This document shows positions 10,895 to 20,377 of a stretch of DNA of 64,000 bases, piece after piece (positions within the stretch are counted from its first letter, which is position 1; every line of letters begins with the position of its first letter). The position numbers and the translations under genes are program-made. The stretch covers positions 14,348,427 to 14,412,426 of the forward strand of contig OX442315.1 in NCBI GenBank assembly GCA_949358305.1. The letters run 5' to 3'. The DNA is from Strigamia acuminata. Its lineage: Eukaryota; Arthropoda; Chilopoda; Geophilomorpha; Linotaeniidae. The notes beneath the pieces were generated by a model, which was not told where the DNA came from, did not search any database, and worked only from the letters and a program-made list of their open reading frames with translations.

Positions 10895-11750
10895 TTATTT
10901 TTTCAATCGTAACACAATTGCTGACAACACAACAAAAGCTAAAATCCAACCCAATGTAATCAAAAATCCTGTCCATACAGGCATCCAAGTGATATCTGTC
11001 CCACGCGAAATGATCCATCGCATTGATTCGACGGAAATCGTTAAGGGCAAAGCTTGAGTAATTACTTGAAGGAATTTTGGCATTGCTTGGACTGGCCACA
11101 TTGTACCTGAAGAAAAAAATAATAATTGTCAAAATGCTGGAAGAAATGTCACTTGGGATGACTCATTTTGCTTACCACTTAGAAGTAAACAGGGATAAAA
11201 AGAACCCAATGCCAACATAATTGCCGAAGTTTCCTCTTCGCATATTGTGGATATGAAAAAGCCTTTACAGGTATTTAGGAGAATTGTCTTAGATCACTAT
11301 AAACAAAGGTTATTACCGTATGTCATGCCACACATTCCTTGCAGAAGAGAAAGCAAAATGACCCAAAAAATACTTCCTCTGTTTTCGACGCCAAATACTT
11401 GTATTGAAAGCAGTAGGATGATGCCAACTTGGATGGCCATGACACCTACTTGTGTAACTATGTGTCCACACAGTATTTCAAATGTTGTCACACCTTAAAT
11501 TATTAATTTGTTAACAAAATTTCTTATTATAATTGTTTCTTGTTTTTCACTTTTCAATTCTTTCGTGTATATTTTTTTATTGATATTTACCTGACACCAA
11601 ACTTCTGTCCAACAGTCCTTCTTTTTTGTCAATAATAAAAGAAATTGATGTTAGACCAACTGCCATGAAGAAGGCAATGCTAAGAATTAAGCCAGGAGCC
11701 ATGTAGTCGGTAAAACTTGGATTAGTTACGCCGTAGATCGGATTTTCAAA
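10895..11750 (-). CDS. ABC transporter subfamily H, gene B exons 11-14 (3' part)
   Basis: Last four exons of gene B: 11750-11591, 11493-11317, 11262-11176, 11106-10895, ending in a stop at 10895-10897. Lengths (160, 177, 87, 212) are identical to exons 11-14 of genes A and D, and all splice sites are GT-AG. They encode the second half of the membrane domain: helices in PGLILSIAFFMAVGLTSISF, VTQVGVMAIQVGIILLL and [20 protein letters not shown], and the C-terminal helix. Exon 10 lies at 23742-23565, beyond retroelement R1; the native intron was about 0.4 kb. No stop or frameshift is present, so this part is intact despite the insertion. Confidence 0.88.
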
Positions 11751-12090
11751 CTGTAAACAGAAGATTAAATAATTTAAGAAATTTACAGTGTTGTACAAGT
11801 TGGGCCAAATTCAGACACCGGTCTGAAATTTTGATATTTTTCTTTTAATTAATTTTTTTTTGTAATTTTTCTTTAACGTCTAATCATTGACTTGCTTAGA
11901 GAACCTTCCACACCATAATGGCGAAGATATGCTCGTTAGGTCAAAATTAAGCCTCGCTTTTGATAGTAAAATTACCAATTGTGTTCGCTGTTCGGTCAAG
12001 AATTTTTTCATGATTAATCTCCTAAGTCTTCTTTACAGAAAATTTAAAAAAAAATTAATTAAAAAGAAGTTATTGAAACTTCAGACCGGT

Positions 12091-12699
12091 TGTCGTAACC
12101 TTGATTCCGGTAAATAAACTTACACAATATCTTACAATAATAACCTTTTATTTCACACTTGTAATATAATACAAATATACTTAACAATGCTGTGGTCTCG
12201 GATCCTTGTCGGCGGATACGATTTGTTGCTGCACGGCAGTCTTACACGTGGCTTCTGTTGTCTAGGGTAATGGCGTCTGGCGAAACACGTGTTCGCAAAC
12301 GCTTCGCTTCGGAGATATTACAATCGTAGTATAGCTACGATAATATCTGTGACTTGTGATTTATAGATGTAATTGGCAACGGGCATCGATCCTCTATCAA
12401 TCCGGTAAAACGGCCTGACGGTGAGGTGGTGATGCTAATGTTGCTCTGGTATCTATAAAGTGGGGGTTTCCGGTCAGATACGGGTTTAAATAGTGGCTGG
12501 ACCGGAAATGACGTATTTGCATAAATTCGGGGAATTATGCAAATCTATGACGTTGTCACGTCAGTCCCGCAGAAACGGTAAAACTAGTATAGCTAGTTTT
12601 CCCGCAATAATCTGACAATCATTTTACTATCAATATTAAAATTACTATTTATTAAGTTATGATTAATTAAAACACTTTTGTGACCTCGTGGTCACCACA
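12091..12699 (-). repeat. R1 3' LTR
   Basis: 609 bp, identical by eye to 22878-23486. Read on the minus strand it begins TGTGGTGACC and ends TTACGACA. It contains AATAAA (complement near 12149) that may serve as the polyadenylation signal. Confidence 0.95.
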
Positions 12700-12716
12700 C
12701 GTCCCCTCCTCAGCAA
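12700..12716 (-). other. R1 polypurine tract
   Basis: On the minus strand the bases next to the 3' LTR read GCTGAGGAGGGGACG, a purine-rich run where plus-strand DNA synthesis would be primed. Confidence 0.6.
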
Positions 12717-12772
12717 TGTTGTTGGGGGATTTACAATAAAACAACAAACATTGCGAAAACTCAAAGTTAGAT

Positions 12773-15703
12773 TTAGTTCGCTTCCTTTTCAGATGATCCC
12801 TGAGGAACGTCCGGAGGCGGAGGTGGAGGTAATTCTTCGGTTACAGGTGGTTTAGCCATCTCCGGAGTTGCTGGAGTCGTTGGTTCGGCGATCGGCAAAA
12901 TCGAGGTGAGACGTGATGAACGATCGCTCGGGTCTTCAAACTCCCCGATGAAGTATCGATCGTGGCCGCCAACTGGTTCGTAGGGGGCGCCGACTCGTTC
13001 ATGTACCCAGATACGCGAGAGGAAGGGGGCCAGGCCTTGATTGGTATGGTGGATCTTCTGGGCTTCGGCCGGATTCTTCGGGGCGCGGTGTGCACGCAGC
13101 AGACGTTGGTGCTGAATGAAATCGACGCCTGGACCTGCCTCTAGAGTTCGCTCCATCCATAAGTAGAGCGAGTGGCCGTGGTCGCTCGATCGCTTGATCT
13201 GGTTCTTCGTCTTCTGGGTCATCGTCAAACTCGGGTAGTAGTGTTTGAGTTGTGCGTCGATCGGAGGCAAAGGTTTCGGCTCTAATTTTCTCTTGGGCCG
13301 CAGGATCTTTGGTTTTGTCTTCGTCTTCCGGACGACTACTTTCACGCCTTCGATCGGAACCAGTCCTTCGGGGAACTTTATCGTCTCCTCTGGAGTGACT
13401 GCTGGGACTGTCTGGCTCGCCGGAGTCTCAGGAAGGGGTTTGTTGGTTAGTACGACCGGTTCGCTTTGTGGTACAGCCACAGCTCGGACTACCTGGTATG
13501 ATCGTTCTGGGTCGGCATCTTCTGCAATTAATTGCGCGCGGACCTGGATACAGGAAGGAACCAATTTTAGCCATCGCTCGACGAGAGCGGGAGGCAGCTG
13601 AAAACTTTCATGTGCGACGACCGCCCAGGCTGCCAGTGCCACACGGGCGTTTCTAAACGTAGATGCGGCCAGCACTAGCGACATCATGTCGGTGATTACG
13701 ACTGTCGTTCGTGCCATTCGTGACGGGTGATCTCGTCCAGGGCTGTTGGTGAACTCGATGGCCGCGCTTCGGATATTCGTCACGGCGATCTGCATCGTTC
13801 TGGCTTGGTAGTCATCGATGTCGGACACCATCTCTTTTGCTTGCTCGATCGTGGTTGTATCGAGGAACGACTGTAATTCACACGATGTTGGATCAAACTG
13901 GGTTGTGGCTCGAGTGTCCGAAGATCTGTTATTGGGGGGTGGTCTTGAAGGCGTTTGATTGCTTTCGTCGACTCTAACTACGGTATCTTGTCTTGAGTTA
14001 ATTAAAACTCGTTGAACATCGGGTTCGGGCTCATCCCAAACAATCGGTGTTCTCAACGTAGAAGTCTCGCTTCGCGTTTCTTCCGGTACGGCTGGGAAAA
14101 TTGGTCCAAAACGATCTTGTCGTCGTTTGAGTTGTTCAAAGGGACTCAGCGATGTCGGGGCTCCGATGACCACAGTTTTTCGGAATGCGCTGGGCAGACT
14201 AGAAGGCACGCTGGTGGCTGGCTTTGTCGGTGTTTTGATGAACACACTTGGCACCGAAGTTATGCTCATTTCGATCGATTTAGTCGGCCGGTAGACAGGC
14301 TTCGATTGTTCATTTTTGGCCTTCAGGACTGCTGCTACCATGTCGGCTTCGGTATATTTTCTCTCTTGTTCCGGTACGATCATCGGCTCTGCCGATTGTT
14401 CGTGTTCGATCGTTAATGGCACTTCTTGTCGAACTTCCACTTGCAAAGTCTCTACCTCATCGACTTCACGTGATCTCTCAAAGCGTCCCCATGTTTCTGC
14501 TCGTGGCCTTGATAACCTGAGGCATCCGCGTTGGTTCGGTCGATTTCTGGAGTAGCGGTATGTCTCGACCTCCCGTGGCTTCTCGACTCTGGGCTCTCGT
14601 CGCGGCGAGGGTTCTCGAGCGTGTCGGTAATAAACTCGAGGATGAGACTGCGATCGATCGTGCGTGTTGTACGACGTGCTTGGCTGATCCAGGCGTCGTC
14701 GCTTGTTGTCGTGTGTGTGATTTAATAATTCGCTCGAGAGTCGCTTCTCCGCTTTCTGTCGCTTGCGCCCAAAGATGCCCAGGTAGTGGAGCTGGTGCAT
14801 TGCTTTCTGTGAGGTAATAAATCCGTGTTCGGGCCGCCAGTTGGGAACGTCTGGTCTTTCTCCTCGAACCTGGCTTAACCAAGTTTTTATCTCATCTGTC
14901 GAATACCCTGCTGGTTTCAGTATTTTGAAGAGATCTCGATACGCCGTCCGTCTGACTTCGTTGTAATAGTCTCTGTGTATTTGTCGGCGCTCTTCGTCTG
15001 TAGCGGCGTTTTGCCACCTCTCGAGGACAGCCCACTCTTCGGGCTCGCTTGGATAGTCCTTTTCCAAAAACTTGTTTGGGAGTGGTGCTGGTGCGTCGTC
15101 GCGTTCTGGAATTTCAGTCCTCAGTGCGTCGCGCATCTTTTCTGGGAAGTAGTGTATCAGGGTCTCCTGACTTGCCCAAAATCGCGATCGGGCTCGGGAT
15201 GAAGTGAGCCGAATTTTCCATGGTCCGGTGTCGACGTCGTCCTCTAACGCTCTTCGAAATGGGGTCGGAATTTCGCTTCTCCAGAGTGTACCCGAAGACA
15301 CGTTTTGTGGATCGATGGGTCCCCACGTAAGTTGGTGTTCCGGCTGAGGAATGAATACATAAAAATTAGATTTTTGTTAAATTCCGAATTTGGATTCAAG
15401 ATGGCGCCATGGTCGACCATGTGCTTTTTACACGTGTTGAATTTTAAATAATGGCTCGTGTCATTTTTCGTTTGTTGACATAAAGATGTTTTCTTTTATG
15501 AATCTTGTTTCACGTATTTTCGTGGTTTAGCCACAAATTAAATTCTTTGTTATTTTTACCTTTTCGTTTCCATCGGGCTTTTCCCGATTTTCTTCCGGTT
15601 CAACCTCGTCCCATCTTGCGGGATCGTTCCATTCGTCTTCGCTTGGGTCCCGATCCATTTCTTCCTCTTCGTTGTCGGGTGATTGCTTCCAGTTTCTTCG
15701 CAT
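12773..15703 (-). CDS. R1 third ORF (ORF3), two exons, unknown function
   Basis: Exon a 15703-15560 starts at ATG and encodes 48 very acidic residues (DNEEEEMDRDPSEDEWND...). A donor (AAAAG then GTAAAA) and an acceptor (ATTCATTCCTCAG, AG at 15345-15344) bound a 216-bp intron; exon b 15343-12773 joins in phase 0. Exon b has no ATG before its conserved start TWGPIDP, which supports splicing. The total is about 904 residues. Conserved with R3 ORF3: an N-terminal block (FPEKMRDALRTEIPERDD; TSQKAMHQLHYLGIFG), a central block (ALAAWAVVAHESFQLPPALV) and a C-terminal block (QHQRLLRAHRAPKNPAEA; WVHERVGAPYEPVGGHDRYF; DRSS). The linkers are proline/charge-rich. No signal peptide or membrane segment is visible, so it is not an envelope gene. 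Function unknown. Confidence 0.8.
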
Positions 15704-15949
15704 TTTTGATTCGATTTGTTGGTTGCGATTTTTGTCAAGCACCTGTTGTCGTCGTGACAGAACGCGGAGTGCAAAGTTGAAAGGGTAGTCGAGGTTAAGT
15801 ATCTTGATTGGCTTTCGTATGTAATACGTAGTTGATTGTTGGAGTCTCCTTGTGATTGTTTTTGTCCCTAGGAGGTCGGGGTAATTACGTCATATTGTTT
15901 TATCGCTTTTGATTGGTTATGCCAACCATTTTGGATTTTTCTTGCTTTA
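15704..15949 (-). other. R1 spacer between pol and ORF3
   Basis: 246 bases without a convincing ORF. If ORF3 is made from its own transcript, a promoter or splice acceptor for it would be expected here or further upstream; none is obvious. Confidence 0.4.
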
Positions 15950-18900
15950 TCATGTCCTCCCGGTGATTTTACCGTCCTTTATAAACGGGTTTGGTGCCTT
16001 TTTTCTTGTACTTTGTCGTGTTATAGGTTTCGGTATTTTACTTCTCGATCGTGTGGATCTTTTAGTAATCTCTTTTTCTTTTTCAGGAGTTTTAGGAGTT
16101 TCTTCGTTAACTGCTGCTTCCTCCCCTCCTAAATTTCCATCTGGGGCGCTAGTTAGTTCGGCGCTGTCTGGAGTTGCGTGAGTCGTATTTTCGTTCAAGT
16201 CTGAAACAGTGGCGATGTCATCGAACATATCTCGTATTGTGGGCGATGGAGATGGCTGCGTTTGGTCCTCGGCCCATTCTTCTTGTGGAAATTCCGGCAA
16301 GTAAGGCGTCAGTTCTCGAGCGTGGATTGATCGAAAATTTACATTATCGGCCAAACGTTGCAGAGAAAATGCGTTCCCGCCGTGGGCCTTGGTAATTACG
16401 TATGGGCCGTCTCGTTTGTCGGCTAAGCCGGCATGAATCCCTTTATCTGCACTGGATAAAATGTGAGTGTCCTTCCATACGAGATCGTTGATTTTGAAAT
16501 TACAAAATTGTGTGTTCTTTTCAGACTTTTTCACTCGTTCGCGCATGTCAAACACATGTGACATCATATGTTGGTAGGTTGCCGAAATTGCTTGTTCTAA
16601 TTGATGTACGTAAATGTGAGGATTTTTTGGATCGACTTTTCGAATTCCTTCTGGGATGCGTGGATCCCAGGGCACTCGTAGCTCTCGAGCGAAGTTGAGA
16701 TAAGCCGGGGAAAAGCCGCGGTTTCTCGAAATGGTCGTTCGGATGCTAAATGCTATTTCTTTAAGGAACTCGTCCCACTTGGAATGTACGTCTGTGAAAA
16801 TAGCAAGCGCATATTTTATGTCGCGGTTGAGTCGCTCCACGGGATTAGCCCGTGGGTTATACGTTGAAGTAAATGATGGTTGAATGTCGAATTGATTGCA
16901 GAAATCCTTGTATAACCTTGATGCGAATTGTGGGCCATTATCGGAAATTAATTTTCGCGGGAAGCCAAAATGTAACGCGACTTCGTAGAGGCACTGGATT
17001 ATTTTCTGCTTAGTCGGGTGGGCCATCGGATACAACTCTGGCCATCCTGTTGCGACATCCATGATCACGAGTATGTATTTGTGGCTATTTGCACTTGTTA
17101 TCTTAGGACCCATAAGGTCTACGCTCCAACAATCAAAAGGGGCGAACGGTCCAAGTGATAAATTCTCGTAGTTAGCCTTATTCCGAGGCTTGCAGGCTTG
17201 GCATCGTGGACAGTGTCGTATGAATCGTACGATGTCCCTTCTCATTTCGGGCCAATAGTACAGTTGACTGGCCCGGTAGAGAGTCCTTGCCACGCCGGCG
17301 TGTCCGGCTAGAGGGTGGCCGTGTACCATCCACAGAATTTGTGTTCGAACTTTTCTCGGAATTACGACTTTAATTGAACTCCCTGACTCTGTCAAGTCGT
17401 CCCGAAAGTTCGGATGGTACTTTAAAAGTAGGCCATCGTCTATCAGATAAGCGGAAGCCTTAATTTTGAACTCTTCTCTGGATTCTCTGCTGTAGACGTC
17501 GCCAGGGAAAGTCTCGTTGGTCAAGTAGTCATAGAACCTTTTACAGAAGGCGGTGTCGTTCTTCTGAGCTTCGACGAGTTCCTCGCGAGTAGGTGGGACA
17601 CAGTTCGTGCCTTTACTCACGTGTGTAACGAAAGCTCGCACAAATTTATCCGAGACTCTGGGTTCGATGGATAAGTCGTAATTTGGTCTGGCATCTTTTG
17701 CCGATTGATATGCCCTCATCCAATATCCGACGTATTTTTCATCGGAAGATTCCAACTTTTCTTTCGGCAGTTCATTCTGTTTTCTGAATTCCCACTTCCT
17801 GATCGGGGTGGGACAGTAAGCTATCCGAGAATCGTCGTCGCCGTCGTCGTCTGGCTCGTCGGGTTCTGAGGCGGGAGCTCTAGAGAGCGCGTCGGCGACT
17901 GTGTTATACTTCCCTGGCTTGTACTCGATTTGTAAGTCGTAAGCCATGAGCTCTAATTGCCATCGAGCCATCCGGCCCGAAGGTTCTTTCAGGCCCATGA
18001 ACCACCTTAAAGCCTGATGGTCGGTCTGGACGGTAAATTTTGTAAACTCGAGGTAAGGCCTGAATTTACGAACTGCCCATACGATTGCCAAGCATTCGAG
18101 CTCTGTCGCTGAGTAATTTTTCTCGGCGGCTTGAATTTTCCGGCTGATAAAGATCGTGGGTACTTCTTGATGTATGCCGTCGATTTCGTGCATTTGCATC
18201 AACGCAGCCCCCAATCCGATTTTACTCGCATCCGTATGTAAGATAAATTCGCGATTCAAGTCGGGGAGAGGGATGGTTTTGGTGTCGATTAGCATTTGTT
18301 TGATTTTGTCAAACGCTGCTTCGCAATGGCTGGTCCAGTTAAATTTGATTTCGGGGTCTTTCGGCGGGTCCTCCTTTGGATTTATTTTCTGGACAGTCTT
18401 TAAAAGATCGGTGATTGGGGCCGCGACTTCCGCTAAATGTGGTAGGAGTCGGCCGAAGAAATTTACCATTCCTAAAAAACGTTGTACTCCTTTCACGTCC
18501 GTAGGAGCCGGAAAATTGGTGATTGCTCGTACTTTCTTTGGGTCTATGGATAAGCCATTGACTCCAACTTTGTATCCAAGAAACGCAAGTTCTTTTCGGC
18601 AAAACTGGCTCTTTCCGGGGTGTATGTGGAGTCCGGCTTCTGCTAAACGACGTATTACTTCGTCGATATGTCTGATGTGTTCGTCAAAAGTCTGGGAGAC
18701 AATAATAATATCGTCCAGATACGCCCAGGCGTATTTATGTAGCGCGTCGCCCAAAACTTTTTCGATTAAACGTTGAAATGTTGCCGGGGCATTTACTAGG
18801 CCAAATGGCATGACATTAAACATTAACCTGCCCATCGGGGACCAGAAAGCGGTTTTTTCTTTGTCTTCGGCACGGAGTTCGACCTGCCAATATCCTTTCG

Positions 18901-20377
18901 ACAGATCCATCGTTGTTACCCAATTAAATGGGGCTAATTCTCGAAGAATGGCTTCGATTGATGGCATCTGGACGGGGTCAATAACGGTAATGGCGTTTAG
19001 AGGTCGATAATCGATGCACAGTCTGGGTTCCGATCCTGCACGCATGACGAGCACGATTCTCATCGCATATTCTCCTAATGCCTCGGACACTATCCCCTTG
19101 TCCAGTAAGTCTTGACAGATCGTCTTGACGATTTCGCGTTTTTGGGGGTTCATGCCCTTGAATGGAACTCGTACTGGCTTATCCGTACTTAATTCTATTT
19201 CGTGTTTTACGTAATTTGTCTTTCCCGGTTCTTTAGTCAGGATTTTTCGATGTTTTTGTAGCATTTCTTCAAGTAATTTAGTCTGGGTTTCTCCTAGGTT
19301 CGCGTCCATGGCCAAATTGTGAGCCAAATTTCCTTCTTGGAGTCGGGCGTTAAAAGATTTGAAATCGTAATCTTGTACGAATTGCTTCAAATTTCCGCCT
19401 TTCCATTCGTCCTCTTCGTCGTTCGAATCTAGGAGTTCGGTAGGTACTGTCATTAGTCGGGGGTCCTCGCGTTTATCGATATAGTTCCAGGACCTCGTTA
19501 TGGGGTTGGGCTGGATCTCCATTATGGCCATGATGTCCATACCCAAGAGTAGGACCGTGTCGTAGGTTGGTAAAACGATGAAAGGATGGGTTATTACGCC
19601 TCCCTCCCATATGACTTTTGTTGTCAGTACTCCTACTGGACGCACTTCTCCAGCAGCGGTTTTTACGGCCACATTTTCGCTTATTCCCCGTAGTTTGTCG
19701 CGTTGTTTTTTGTCCAACGACTCGTATAGATCTGAAGAGATAAAGGACCGGTCGGCTCCCGAATCCAACAAACCGATGAATTTTTTGTCGTTAAACTTGA
19801 TTGTTAACATTGCGAGTGAGTCCTTCCGCTCTTTAGCCAAATTACAATGTAAAATGCGTTTCTTTCGAGGTGGGGCCTCCTCGTAGGCGTGAGGTAATTC
19901 TTGGAATGTTTCGGCTATTTTTTCGCCGTCCGCCGTATTAGTGGTTGGGCCACTATATTCGCGTTTTTCTGTGGTGAAGTAAGCCGTAGTGAAATAAACG
20001 ACCTTTTTCTGTAATTCTTTTATTTGTTTTTCTAACCAATTGGTGTTTATCCATTTGGCTTTTAATTCGTCTTCCGAACTTGAGTCGCTAATTTCTTTAT
20101 TATTCGTTTCAATTTCTTTCGATTTTTTCTCTTTTAATTCGAGTTTTAATTTGACTACTTCTTCCGTAATTACTTCGTTAATTGCCTGGTTAATTGTCGT
20201 ATTCGTGGTAAATTTTGGGGTTTGGTCTTCCGGGCGTGCAGACAGATTTATTATTTTTTCTCTGTCTGCTTTAACCAGTTTTTTGTCAGTTCTTCGAATT
20301 TGGCTGTTAGCTTTTCTAACAATGCGTCGTTTTTGGCGGCTTCCTTCTCTTCTTTCCTCTTCTTTCGTTTTGGACAA
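15950..20377 (-). CDS. pol: R1 pol polyprotein (protease, RT, RNase H, integrase)
   Basis: 1475 codons from the first ATG, but the frame is open upstream and is entered by -1 frameshifting from gag at 20278-20284. Aspartic protease motif LLDSGADRSF (residue about 205). RT with CIDYRPLN (about 454), MPFGLVNAP and YLDD (553-556). RNase H with HTDAS (715), TELEC and TDHQAL, VADALSR. Integrase zinc finger HPLAGH...CPRCQAC (about 1021-1062) and catalytic D in SVDLMGP (1087), D in SDNGPQF (1146) and E in PVERLNR (1182), spacing DD35E. The C-terminus is acidic then basic, with no chromodomain seen. No stops or missing catalytic residues. The closest relative in the window is R3 pol. Confidence 0.95.
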   Translation of the reverse strand: MSKTKEEERREGSRQKRRIVRKANSQIRRTDKKLVKADREKIINLSARPEDQTPKFTTNTTINQAINEVITEEVVKLKLELKEKKSKEIETNNKEISDSSSEDELKAKWINTNWLEKQIKELQKKVVYFTTAYFTTEKREYSGPTTNTADGEKIAETFQELPHAYEEAPPRKKRILHCNLAKERKDSLAMLTIKFNDKKFIGLLDSGADRSFISSDLYESLDKKQRDKLRGISENVAVKTAAGEVRPVGVLTTKVIWEGGVITHPFIVLPTYDTVLLLGMDIMAIMEIQPNPITRSWNYIDKREDPRLMTVPTELLDSNDEEDEWKGGNLKQFVQDYDFKSFNARLQEGNLAHNLAMDANLGETQTKLLEEMLQKHRKILTKEPGKTNYVKHEIELSTDKPVRVPFKGMNPQKREIVKTICQDLLDKGIVSEALGEYAMRIVLVMRAGSEPRLCIDYRPLNAITVIDPVQMPSIEAILRELAPFNWVTTMDLSKGYWQVELRAEDKEKTAFWSPMGRLMFNVMPFGLVNAPATFQRLIEKVLGDALHKYAWAYLDDIIIVSQTFDEHIRHIDEVIRRLAEAGLHIHPGKSQFCRKELAFLGYKVGVNGLSIDPKKVRAITNFPAPTDVKGVQRFLGMVNFFGRLLPHLAEVAAPITDLLKTVQKINPKEDPPKDPEIKFNWTSHCEAAFDKIKQMLIDTKTIPLPDLNREFILHTDASKIGLGAALMQMHEIDGIHQEVPTIFISRKIQAAEKNYSATELECLAIVWAVRKFRPYLEFTKFTVQTDHQALRWFMGLKEPSGRMARWQLELMAYDLQIEYKPGKYNTVADALSRAPASEPDEPDDDGDDDSRIAYCPTPIRKWEFRKQNELPKEKLESSDEKYVGYWMRAYQSAKDARPNYDLSIEPRVSDKFVRAFVTHVSKGTNCVPPTREELVEAQKNDTAFCKRFYDYLTNETFPGDVYSRESREEFKIKASAYLIDDGLLLKYHPNFRDDLTESGSSIKVVIPRKVRTQILWMVHGHPLAGHAGVARTLYRASQLYYWPEMRRDIVRFIRHCPRCQACKPRNKANYENLSLGPFAPFDCWSVDLMGPKITSANSHKYILVIMDVATGWPELYPMAHPTKQKIIQCLYEVALHFGFPRKLISDNGPQFASRLYKDFCNQFDIQPSFTSTYNPRANPVERLNRDIKYALAIFTDVHSKWDEFLKEIAFSIRTTISRNRGFSPAYLNFARELRVPWDPRIPEGIRKVDPKNPHIYVHQLEQAISATYQHMMSHVFDMRERVKKSEKNTQFCNFKINDLVWKDTHILSSADKGIHAGLADKRDGPYVITKAHGGNAFSLQRLADNVNFRSIHARELTPYLPEFPQEEWAEDQTQPSPSPTIRDMFDDIATVSDLNENTTHATPDSAELTSAPDGNLGGEEAAVNEETPKTPEKEKEITKRSTRSRSKIPKPITRQSTRKKAPNPFIKDGKITGRT
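20238..20284 (-). promoter_or_regulatory. R1 gag-pol -1 ribosomal frameshift signal
   Basis: Slippery heptamer A-AAA-AAC at 20284-20278 in the gag frame (codons ACA AAA AAC). After 8 bases comes a perfect 9-bp stem: GCAGACAGA (20269-20261), 14-base loop, TCTGTCTGC (20246-20238). Shifting here leads exactly into the pol frame (reading KLVKADRE). Heptamer, spacing and stem all fit established -1 signals. Confidence 0.85.

Noticed and set aside
10895-11750. Gene B 3' exons as a separate truncated gene
   Set aside because: Exon 11 starts with an acceptor in the phase left open by exon 10 at 23565, and removing R1 restores a normal 0.4 kb intron.
13245-13601. Plus-strand open frames inside R1 ORF3, gag and pol
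   Set aside because: Shadows of the minus-strand coding sequence; codon pattern and homology support the minus strand only.
12773-15343. Third ORF as a viral envelope gene
   Set aside because: No signal peptide, no transmembrane helix, no furin-like site and no glycosylation-rich ectodomain; proline-rich linkers and charged blocks suggest an internal protein.
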